64,000 nucleotides of DNA from NCBI GenBank assembly GCA_943735955.1, contig OX030971.1, positions 3,589,713-3,653,712 of the forward strand. The letters are read 5' to 3'. The first letter of the stretch is position 1. Each line of letters starts with the position of its first letter. The notes under the pieces were generated by a model, which saw only the letters and a list, made by a program, of their open reading frames with translations, was not told the DNA's origin and made no database searches. The position numbers and the translations under genes were made by a program. This document shows, one piece after another, positions 39,401 to 49,573 of this stretch. This DNA comes from Piscicola geometra. Its lineage: Eukaryota > Annelida > Clitellata > Hirudinida > Piscicolidae.

Positions 39401-42400
39401 CCTTCCCCCCATATAGTATATGTCCTCCTTCCCCACCCTCCACCCTCATATAGTATATGTCCCCCCTCCCCACCCTTCCCCCCATATAGTATATGTCCCC
39501 CCTCTCCACCCTCCACCCTCATATAGTATATGTCCTCCCTCCCCACCCTCCACCCCCATATAGTATATGTCCCCCCTCCCCACCCTCCACCCTCATATAG
39601 TATATGTCCCCCCTCCCCACCCTCCACCCTCATATAGTATATGTCCTCCCTCCCCACCCTCCACCCCCATATAGTATATGTCCCCCCTCCCCACCCTCCA
39701 CCCTCATATAGTATATGTCCCCCCTCCCCACCCTCCACCCCCATATAGTATATGTCCCCCCTCCCCACCCTCCACCCTCATATAGTATATGTCCTCCCTC
39801 CCCACCCTCCACCCTCATATAGTATATGTCCCCCCTCCCCACCCTTCACCCTCATATAGTATATGTCCCCCCTCCCCACCCTCCACCCTCATATAGTATA
39901 TGTCCCCCCTCCCCACCCTTCCCCCCATATAGTATATGTCCCCCCTCCCCACCCTTCCCCCCATATAGTATATGTCCCCCCTCCCCACCCTTCCCCCCAT
40001 ATAGTATATGTCCCCCCTCCCCACCCTCCACCCTCATATAGTATATGTCCCCCCTCCCCACCCTCCACCCTCATATAGTATATGTCCCCCCTCCCCACCC
40101 TCCACCCTCATATAGTATATGTCCCCCCTCCCCACCCTCCACCCTCATATAGTATATGTCCTCCCTCCCCACCCTCCACCCCCATATAGTATATGTCCCC
40201 CCTCCCCACCCTCCACCCTCATATAGTATATGTCCTCCCTCCCCACCCTTCCCCCCATATAGTATATGTCCCCCCTCCCCACCCTCCACCCTCATATAGT
40301 ATATGTCCCCCCTCCCCACCCTCCACCCTCATATAGTATATGTCCCCCCTCCCCACCCTCCACCCTCATATAGTATATGTCCCCCCTCCCCACCCTTCCC
40401 CCCATATAGTATATGTCCCCCCTCCCCACCCTTCCCCCCATATAGTATATGTCCCCCCTCCCCACCCTCCACCCTCATATAGTATATGTCCCCCCTCCCC
40501 ACCCTCCACCCTCATATAGTATATGTCCCCCCCTCCCCACCCTCCACCCTCATATAGTATATGTCCCCCCTCCCCACCCTCCACCCTCATATAGTATATG
40601 TCCCCCCTCCCCACCCTCCACCCTGATATAGTATATGTCCCCCCTCCCCACCCTCCACCCTCATATAGTATATGTCCCCCCTCCCCACCCTCCACCCTCA
40701 TATAGTATATGTCCCCCCTCCCCACCCTCCACCCTCATATAGTATATGTCCCCCCTCCCCACCCTTCCCCCCATATAGTATATGTCCCCCCTCCCCACCC
40801 TCCACCCTCATATAGTATATGTCCTCCCTCCCCACCCTTCCCCCCATATAGTATATGTCCCCCCTCCCCACCCTTCCCCCCATATAGTATATGTCCTCCC
40901 TCCCCACCCTCCACCCTCATATAGTATATGTCCCCCCTCCCCACCCTCCACCCTCATATAGTATATGTCCTCCCTCCCCACCCTCCACCCTCATATAGTA
41001 TATGTCCTTCCTCCCCACCCTCCATCCTCATATAGTATATGTCCTCCCTCCCAACCCTCCACCCTCATATAGTATACGTCCTCCCTCCCCACCCTCCACC
41101 CCCATATAGTATATGTCCCCCCTCCCCACCCTCCACCCCCATATAGTATATGTCCCCCCTCCCCACCCTCCACCCTCATATAGTATATGTCCCCCCTCCC
41201 CACCCTTCCCCCCATATAGTATATGTCCCCCCTCCCCACCCTTCCCCCCATATAGTATATGTCCTCCCTCCCCACCCTCCACCCTCATATAGTATATGTC
41301 CTCCCTCCCCACCCTTCCCCCCATATAGTATATGTCCCCCCTCCCCACCCTCCACCCTCATATAGTATATGTCCCCCCTCCCCACCCTCCACCCTCATAT
41401 AGTATATGTCCCCCCTCCCCACCCTTCCCCCCATATAGTATATGTCCCCCCTCCCCACCCTCCACCCTCATATAGTATATGTCCTCCCTCCCCACCCTCC
41501 ACCCTCATATAGTATATGTCCCCCCTCCCCACCCTCCACCCCCATATAGTATATGTCCCCCCTCCCCACCCTCCACCCTCATATAGTATATGTCCCCCCT
41601 CCCCACCCTTCCCCCCATATAGTATATGTCCCCCCTCCCCACCCTCCACCCTCATATAGTATATGTCCCCCCTCCCCACCCTTCCCCCCATATAGTATAT
41701 GTCCCCCCTCCCCACCCTCCACCCTCATATAGTATATGTCCCCCCTCCCCACCCTCCACCTTCATATAGTATATGTCCTCCCTCCCCACCCTCCACCCTC
41801 ATATAGTATATGTCCCCCCTCCCCACCCTCCACCCTCATATAGTATATGTCCTCCCTCCCCACCCTTCCCCCCATATAGTATATGTCCCCCCTCCCCACC
41901 CTCCACCCTCATATAGTATATGTCCTCCCTCCCCACCCTTCCCCCCCTATAGTATATGTCCCCCCTCCCCACCCTCCACCCTCATATAGTATATGTCCCC
42001 CCTCCCCACCCTCCACCCTCATATAGTATATGTCCCCCCTCCCCACCCTTCCCCCCATATAGTATATGTCCCCCCTCCCCACCCTCCACCCTCATATAGT
42101 ATATGTCCTCCCTCCCCACCCTTCCCCTCATATAGTATATGTCCTCCCTCCCCACCCTCCACCCTCATATAGTATATGTCCCCCCTCCCCACCCTCCACC
42201 CTCATATAGTATATGTCCCCCCTCCCCACCCTCCACCCTCATATAGTATATGTCCCCCCTCCCCACCCTTCCCCCCATATAGTATATGTCCCCCCTCCCC
42301 ACCCTCCACCCTCATATAGTATATGTCCTCCCTCCCCACCCTTCCCCCCATATAGTATATGTCCCCCCTCCCCACCCTTCTCCCCATATAGTATATGTCC

Positions 42401-45400
42401 TCCTTCCCCACCCTCCACCCTCATATAGTATATGTCCCCCCTCCCCACCCTTCCCCCCATATAGTATATGTCCCCCCTCTCCACCCTCCACCCTCATATA
42501 GTATATGTCCTCCCTCTCCACCCTCCACCCCCATATAGTATATGTCCCCCCTCCCCACCCTCCACCCTCATATAGTATATGTCCCCCCTCCCCACCCTCC
42601 ACCCTCATATAGTATATGTCCTCCCTCCCCACCCTCCACCCCCATATAGTATATGTCCCCCCTCCCCACCCTCCACCCTCATATAGTATATGTCCCCCCT
42701 CCCCACCCTCCACCCCCATATAGTATATGTCCCCCCTCCCCACCCTCCACCCTCATATAGTATATGTCCTCCCTCCCCACCCTCCACCCTCATATAGTAT
42801 ATGTCCCCCCTCCCCACCCTCCACCCTCATATAGTATATGTCCCCCCTCCCCACCCTCCACCCTCATATAGTATATGTCCCCCCTCCCCACCCTTCCCCC
42901 CATATAGTATATGTCCCCCCTCCCCACCCTTCCCCCCATATAGTATATGTCCCCCCTCCCCACCCTTCCCCCCATATAGTATATGTCCCCCCTCCCCACC
43001 CTCCACCCTCATATAGTATATGTCCCCCCTCCCCACCCTCCACCCTCATATAGTATATGTCCCCCCTCCCCACCCTCCACCCTCATATAGTATATGTCCC
43101 CCCTCCCCACCCTCCACCCTCATATAGTATATGTCCTCCCTCCCCACCCTCCACCCCCATATAGTATATGTCCCCCCTCCCCACCCTCCACCCTCATATA
43201 GTATATGTCCTCCCTCCCCACCCTTCCCCCCATATAGTATATGTCCCCCCTCCCCACCCTTCTCCCCATATAGTATATGTCCTCCTTCCCCACCCTCCAC
43301 CCTCATATAGTATATGTCCCCCCTCCCCACCCTTCCCCCCATATAGTATATGTCCCCCCTCTCCACCCTCCACCCTCATATAGTATATGTCCTCCCTCCC
43401 CACCCTCCACCCCCATATAGTATATGTCCCCCCTCCCCACCCTCCACCCTCATATAGTATATGTCCCCCCTCCCCACCCTCCACCCTCATATAGTATATG
43501 TCCTCCCTCCCCACCCTCCACCCCCATATAGTATATGTCCCCCCTCCCCACCCTCCACCCTCATATAGTATATGTCCCCCCTCCCCACCCTCCACCCCCA
43601 TATAGTATATGTCCCCCCTCCCCACCCTCCACCCTCATATAGTATATGTCCTCCCTCCCCACCCTCCACCCTCATATAGTATATGTCCCCCCTCCCCACC
43701 CTCCACCCTCATATAGTATATGTCCCCCCTCCCCACCCTCCACCCTCATATAGTATATGTCCCCCCTCCCCACCCTCCACCCTCATATAGTATATGTCCT
43801 CCCTCCCCACCCTCCACCCCCATATAGTATATGTCCCCCCTCCCCACCCTCCACCCTCATATAGTATATGTCCTCCCTCCCCACCCTTCCCCCCATATAG
43901 TATATGTCCCCCCTCCCCACCCTCCACCCTCATATAGTATATGTCCCCCCTCCCCACCCTCCACCCTCATATAGTATATGTCCCCCCTCCCCACCCTCCA
44001 CCCTCATATAGTATATGTCCCCCCTCCCCACCCTTCCCCCCATATAGTATATGTCCCCCCTCCCCACCCTTCCCCCCATATAGTATATGTCCCCCCTCCC
44101 CACCCTCCACCCTCATATAGTATATGTCCCCCCTCCCCACCCTCCACCCTCATATAGTATATGTCCCCCCTCCCCACCCTCCACCCTCATATAGTATATG
44201 TCCCCCCTCCCCACCCTCCACCCTCATATAGTATATGTCCCCCCTCCCCACCCTCCACCCTGATATAGTATATGTCCCCCCTCCCCACCCTCCACCCTCA
44301 TATAGTATATGTCCCCCCTCCCCACCCTCCACCCTCATATAGTATATGTCCCCCCTCCCCACCCTCCACCCTCATATAGTATATGTCCCCCCTCCCCACC
44401 CTTCCCCCCATATAGTATATGTCCCCCCTCCCCACCCTCCACCCTCATATAGTATATGTCCTCCCTCCCCACCCTTCCCCCCATATAGTATATGTCCCCC
44501 CTCCCCACCCTTCCCCCCATATAGTATATGTCCTCCTTCCCCACCCTCCACCCTCATATAGTATATGTCCCCCCTCCCCACCCTTCCCCCCATATAGTAT
44601 ATGTCCCCCCTCTCCACCCTCCACCCTCATATAGTATATGTCCTCCCTCCCCACCCTCCACCCCCATATAGTATATGTCCCCCCTCCCCACCCTCCACCC
44701 TCATATAGTATATGTCCCCCCTCCCCACCCTCCACCCTCATATAGTATATGTCCTCCCTCCCCACCCTCCACCCCCATATAGTATATGTCCCCCCTCCCC
44801 ACCCTCCACCCTCATATAGTATATGTCCCCCCTCCCCACCCTCCACCCCCATATAGTATATGTCCCCCCTCCCCACCCTCCACCCTCATATAGTATATGT
44901 CCTCCCTCCCCACCCTCCACCCTCATATAGTATATGTCCCCCCTCCCCACCCTCCACCCTCATATAGTATATGTCCCCCCTCCCCACCCTCCACCCTCAT
45001 ATAGTATATGTCCCCCCTCCCCACCCTTCCCCCCATATAGTATATGTCCCCCCTCCCCACCCTTCCCCCCATATAGTATATGTCCCCCCTCCCCACCCTT
45101 CCCCCCATATAGTATATGTCCCCCCTCCCCACCCTCCACCCTCATATAGTATATGTCCCCCCTCCCCACCCTCCACCCTCATATAGTATATGTCCCCCCT
45201 CCCCACCCTCCACCCCCATATAGTATATGTCCCCCCTCCCCACCCTCCTTCCTCATATAGTATATGTCCTCCCTCCCCACCCTCCACCCTCATATAGTAT
45301 ATGTCCCCCCTCCCCACCCTCCACCCTCATATAGTATATGTCCTCCCTCCCCACCCTCCACCCTCATATAGTATATGTCCTTCCTCCCCACCCTCCATCC

Positions 45401-47540
45401 TCATATAGTATATGTCCTCCCTCCCCACCCTCCACCCTCATATAGTATATATCCTCCCTCCCCACCCTCCACCCCCATATAGTATATGTCCCCCCTCCCC
45501 ACCCTCCACCCCCATATAGTATATGTCCCCCCTCCCCACCCTCCACCCTCATATAGTATATGTCCCCCCTCCCCACCCTTCCCCCCATATAGTATATGTC
45601 CCCCCTCCCCACCCTTCCCCCCATATAGTATATGTCCTCCCTCCCCACCCTCCACCCTCATATAGTATATGTCCTCCCTCCCCACCCTTCCCCCCATATA
45701 GTATATGTCCCCCCTCCCCACCCTCCACCCTCATATAGTATATGTCCCCCCTCCCCACCCTTCCCCCCATATAGTATATGTCCCCCCTCCCCACCCTCCA
45801 CCCTCATATAGTATATGTCCTCCCTCCCCACCCTTCCCCCCATATAGTATATGTCCTCCCTCCCCACCCTCCACCCTCATATAGTATATGTCCCCCCTCC
45901 CCACTCTTCCCCCCATATAGTATATGTCCCCCCTCCCCACCCTTCCCCCCATATAGTATATGTCCCCCCTCCCCACCCTTCCCCCCATATAGTATATGTC
46001 CTCCCTCCCCACCCTCCACCCTCATATAGTATATGTCCCCCCTCCCCACCCTCCACCCTCATATAGTATATGTCCTCCCTCCCCACCCTCCACCCTCATA
46101 TAGTATATGTCCTTCCTCCCCACCCTCCATCCTCATATAGTATATGTCCTCCCTCCCAACCCTCCACCCTCATATAGTATATGTCCTCCCTCCCCACCCT
46201 CCACCCCCATATAGTATATGTCCCCCCTCCCCACCCTCCACCCCCATATAGTATATGTCCCCCCTCCCCACCCTCCACCCTCATATAGTATATGTCCCCC
46301 CTCCCCACCCTTCCCCCCATATAGTATATGTCCCCCCTCCCCACCCTTCCCCCCATATAGTATATGTCCTCCCTCCCCACCCTCCACCCTCATATAGTAT
46401 ATGTCCTCCCTCCCCACCCTTCCCCCCATATAGTATATGTCCCCCCTCCCCACCCTCCACCCTCATATAGTATATGTCCCCCCTCCCCACCCTCCACCCT
46501 CATATAGTATATGTCCCCCCTCCCCACCCTTCCCCCCATATAGTATATGTCCCCCCTCCCCACCCTCCACCCTCATATAGTATATGTCCTCCCTCCCCAC
46601 CCTCCACCCTCATATAGTATATGTCCCCCCTCCCCACCCTCCACCCCCATATAGTATATGTCCCCCCTCCCCACCCTCCACCCTCATATAGTATATGTCC
46701 CCCCTCCCCACCCTTCCCCCCATATAGTATATGTCCCCCCTCCCCACCCTCCACCCTCATATAGTATATGTCCCCCCTCCCCACCCTTCCCCCCATATAG
46801 TATATGTCCCCCCTCCCCACCCTCCACCCTCATATAGTATATGTCCCCCCTCCCCACCCTCCACCTTCATATAGTATATGTCCTCCCTCCCCACCCTCCA
46901 CCCTCATATAGTATATGTCCCCCCTCCCCACCCTCCACCCTCATATAGTATATGTCCTCCCTCCCCACCCTTCCCCCCATATAGTATATGTCCCCCCTCC
47001 CCACCCTCCACCCTCATATAGTATATGTCCTCCCTCCCCACCCTTCCCCCCCTATAGTATATGTCCCCCCTCCCCACCCTCCACCCTCATATAGTATATG
47101 TCCCCCCTCCCCACCCTCCACCCTCATATAGTATATGTCCCCCCTCCCCACCCTTCCCCCCATATAGTATATGTCCCCCCTCCCCACCCTCCACCCTCAT
47201 ATAGTATATGTCCTCCCTCCCCACCCTTCCCCTCATATAGTATATGTCCTCCCTCCCCACCCTCCACCCTCATATAGTATATGTCCCCCCTCCCCACCCT
47301 CCACCCTCATATAGTATATGTCCCCCCTCCCCACCCTCCACCCTCATATAGTATATGTCCCCCCTCCCCACCCTCCACCCTCATATAGTATATGTCCTCC
47401 CTCCCCACCCTTCCCCCCATATAGTATATGTCCCCCCTCCCCACCCTCCACCCTCATATAGTATATGTCCCCCCTCCCCACCCTCCACCCTCATATAGTA
47501 TATGTCCCCCCTCCCCACCCTCCACCCTCATATAGTATAG
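24409..47540. repeat. 36/37-bp satellite, about 23 kb, intronic to the B55 gene
   Basis: About 630 head-to-tail units. Each has an AT-rich core, CATATAGTATATGTCC, and a C-rich part on the plus strand, CCCCTCCCCACCCT, ending either CCACCCT (37 bp) or TCCCCC (36 bp). Variant units (GTCCTCC, GTCTTCC, CCTCCTTCC, CTGATATAG, CCCAACCCT) mark longer repeated blocks: many landmarks in 35.9-38.6 kb recur 8962 bases later in 44.9-47.5 kb, and others recur at 3857 and 2758 bases. The minus strand has four or more G-runs per unit. Dozens of open frames of 60-200 codons on both strands are by-products. Confidence 0.97.
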
Positions 47541-47681
47541 CCAAGTAGCATGTTTACAGTGCCTTTGTTCTACATTCATCATCCCTTCTTTCTCTCTCTC
47601 TCAAAATCACTCCCACGCATCTCAGCACCACCCTTCTTCCCTCCTTTCCTTCCCCTACTCTCTCCCCCCACCCCCTCTCAC
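47541..47681 (-). other. Unique intron flank between the satellite and B55 exon 3
   Basis: About 140 bases of pyrimidine-rich unique DNA including a CTCTCTCTC run. No exon seen. Confidence 0.6.
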
Positions 47682-47883
47682 CATTGGTGGAAAGAAGGAA
47701 GTCGGCAGCGTTGAGTTTGTGCAGCCATCTGATGCAATTGATCTTCTCCTCGATGTCGACACTCTTCAGGTAGTCAAAGACGGGCAGATGACTCTGGAAG
47801 GAGCAGCAGACGTCGTACTGCGGAGGTCGCTTGCTGCTTGGAGGGCATGCTTTCGTGGACTTGATTGCCTTTGAAGGCTTTTC
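47682..47883 (-). other. PPP2R2: B55 exon: WD blades 1-2
   Basis: 202 bases from acceptor TTTCTCCAG to donor AATG|GTGAGA (phase 1). It encodes [17 protein letters not shown], then [38 protein letters not shown] and DFLLSTN, which follow the B55 block STFQSHEPEFDYLKS...EEKINKIRWL...FLLSTN. No internal stop. Confidence 0.9.
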
Positions 47884-48048
47884 CTGGAGAAAGAGTATAA
47901 AAAATCATTCATATTTTAAAGCTTTAAATTTTTTTCCTGCAAAAAGAATAAAAATCATTTATATTTTTAAGCTTTAAATATATATATTTAGTTCAATGAA
48001 AAGCGCTATAAAAATTAAAAACACCTCTTCAGGCGAATTTTTTTTTTA

Positions 48049-48128
48049 AATTGTGACTTTGCCTCCCTTGTATCCAGTGGCCAGCAGAGACCCATCATGG
48101 TTGAAGCGCACACTTGAAATTATGTCGG
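48049..48128 (-). other. PPP2R2: B55 exon: first WD blade, ends at an in-frame stop
   Basis: The acceptor CCCAAAG|CC joins the previous exon in phase 1 to give ...TATEADIISSVRFNHDG, then GSLLATGYKGGKVTI, followed by TAA at 48048-48046 in an A-run. The family continues here with IFQQEQ. A weak GT (GGCAAA|GTCACA at 48057) would splice in frame to the next exon but drop the last beta strand. Possible pseudogene lesion. Confidence 0.75.
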
Positions 48129-48307
48129 CTTTGGGAATGTTAAAAAATTATCCTAAAACCTTTATTATTATTATTATTTAAAAAATATATAATAATCTTG
48201 AAAGAGTGTGTAGCAAGGTGTAAGAGGTGCATGCTGGCAAACTAAGACTTTAAGCCTCAGAGACACTTTCCATGTAGTGAATGTGTATTTTGAGAAAGTG
48301 ATCTTAC

Positions 48308-48362
48308 CTTCAGTGGCTGTGTTATCAGAAGGTCCGTTGAGTTGAGAAAATAACCAGTGCAT
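48308..48362 (-). other. PPP2R2: B55 exon: N-terminal segment
   Basis: Encodes MHWLFSQLNGPSDNTATE, aligning with the conserved IQWCFSQVKG...VAE start of B55. The donor is GAAG|GTAAGA, phase 1. An initiator ATG is present at 48362-48360, but in relatives a short upstream exon usually supplies the start, so the true start is uncertain. Confidence 0.75.
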
Positions 48363-48689
48363 AATTAGAGAAAAGCTCAAAAAGGTATGGAAATCAACTT
48401 TAAGACGTAAACTTATAAATTAAGAGATGCATAATAAAATTAAGTTTTAGTATTTGGAAAATAAAAATTATAAAAATTGTAAGTCATTGACAATTTACGA
48501 TATTTACGAGCAAAAACTAATTATTTATTACATGTCTAGTAATCAAGAGCGGCAAACCACTTTTAAATTCTTTAAAAACTAATATTTAATGTTTTATATG
48601 AATAAATGAATAATTCCTATTTAAAAATTATTTAAAAACAATATTTAAATTTCTTTTTCCGATACAATCATTAAATAGACTTCATAAGA
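48363..48689. other. AT-rich stretch upstream of the B55 fragment
   Basis: No exon, promoter motif or repeat could be supported. It would be the 5' flank or first intron of the B55 copy. Confidence 0.4.
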
Positions 48690-48732
48690 AAACACTCGAG
48701 CCTAGATAAAGGTGACCAGAATGATGAAGTAC
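48690..48732 (+). pseudogene. Non-LTR RT relic, left piece (interrupted by the gypsy element)
   Basis: The plus-strand frame RKHSSLDKGDQNDE leads straight into the target duplication GTAC and resumes at 57916. Across the insertion point the codons give VLLDLRKAFDKM, RT motif A of a CR1/Jockey-like element. The gypsy element therefore landed inside the RT motif A of an older relic. Confidence 0.6.
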
Positions 48733-48864
48733 TGTTACGATTAAGAGTTCAGGAAACACGAGAGAGAGTTTATTTACACGATAATTTCTTTATATAGGGT
48801 GCTAGGGACAAAGGTCGCCTAGGAGTGGCCGTGTGTACATATCGTACACAATGTGGCCGCTACA
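48733..48864 (-). repeat. 3' LTR of the gypsy element
   Basis: Matches 57784-57915 with about five differences. On the minus strand it starts TGTAGCGGCCAC and ends TCGTAACA. The purine-rich word GGTGGGAAGTAT just upstream (48865-48876) is the candidate polypurine tract. Confidence 0.95.
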
Positions 48865-48934
48865 ATACTTCCCACCAGAGAGTACTGGCGAACGAAAAAG
48901 CAAAAAAAATATTGTTTATGCAATAGTTGCTGTT

Positions 48935-49240
48935 GTTGTTGCAGTAGTGCATGTTGCAGTGGTGCATGTTGCAGTGGTGCATGTTGCAGTAGTGCATGTT
49001 GCAGTGGTGCATGTTGCAGTGGTGCATGTTGCAGTGGTGCATGTTGCAGTGGTGCATGTTGCAGTGGTGCATGTTGCAGTAGTGCATGTTGCAGTGGTGC
49101 ATGTTGCAGTGGTGCATGTTGCAGTAGTGCATGTTGCAGTGGTGCATGTTGCAGTGGTGCATATTGCAGTAGTGCATGTTGCAGTGGTGCATGTTGCAGT
49201 GGTGCATGTTGCAGTAGTGCATGTTGCAGTGGTGCATGTC
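48935..49240. repeat. 15-bp tandem repeat inside the gypsy element
   Basis: About 20 copies of GCAGTRGTGCATGTT, one with ATATT, between the end of the gypsy pol tail and the 3' LTR. The unit length is a multiple of three, so several frames stay open (VAVVH, CCSGA, TTATC); none is a credible gene. Confidence 0.95.
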
Positions 49241-49329
49241 GCAGCCCTTTGTGAACTCAAAGAATCAAGTGATGACGCAAGATAAAACGTAGCTGACGAC
49301 GGAGAAATTCTGAAAATGATGATGAAGAC

Positions 49330-49563
49330 TTAGTTAGCACGATTGGTTGATGGGCGGTTGATTGACAAGGCGTCAATGAGTCCCGTTGTGTAATCTGCCA
49401 AATTCTTTGGCCAATGCACCCTTCTGCCGGACCTAGTGTCGATTGGAGGTGGCTGTTGAGTATTCGATGAGTTGGTAGTCGTTGTTGTTGGTGTTGCTGT
49501 TATTGTTGTTGATGCTAACTTGAAGGGTGTTGTTGTTGAGGTTGTTGTTGTCAATGTTGTTGT
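49330..49563 (-). pseudogene. Separated C-terminal tail of the gypsy polyprotein
   Basis: The minus-strand frame is threonine-rich (TTTTTSTTTPFKLASTT), then has the signature end of many gypsy Pol proteins, TRSGRRVHWPKNLADY, and stops at 49330. It belongs directly after the integrase, but the nested non-LTR element now lies between (49564-53965). The join on both sides is ACA-repeat sequence encoding Thr. Confidence 0.8.
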
Positions 49564-49573
49564 TGTTGTTGTT

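Larger units (their letters stand above)
21684..48362 (-). pseudogene. PPP2R2: PP2A regulatory subunit B55 (PPP2R2 family), partial gene with giant satellite introns
   Basis: Five minus-strand exons match the WD40 subunit that directs PP2A to its substrates. Exon 1 48362-48308 (HWLFSQLNGPSDN), exon 2 48128 to about 48058 (ADIISSVRFNHDG, LLATGYKGGK), exon 3 47883-47682 ([30 protein letters not shown]), then exons 22207-22138 (ETFLSADELSINLWHYQV) and 21730-21684 (IKPAVMEDLME). Known B55 proteins have about 80 residues between FLLSTN and ETYLSADD; no exon for them is visible, and the 25 kb between is satellite plus an N gap. Everything after MEDLME (about half of the protein) is missing, because telomeric repeats and transposons begin 600 bases further on. 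Exon 2 also runs into a TAA. A truncated or decaying copy is most likely; exons hidden in the gap remain possible for the middle part. Confidence 0.8.

Noticed and set aside
24409..47540. Dozens of 60-200 codon frames on both strands in the satellite
   Set aside because: They arise because 36- and 37-bp units shift frame regularly; none has a start context, domain or non-repetitive sequence.
24409..47540. CRISPR-like array of regular repeats
   Set aside because: There are no unique spacers; units are contiguous tandem copies in eukaryotic DNA with spliced genes around.
48833..49285. Open frames with VAVVH, CCSGA or HHCNM repeats
   Set aside because: By-products of the 15-bp tandem repeat in the gypsy element.
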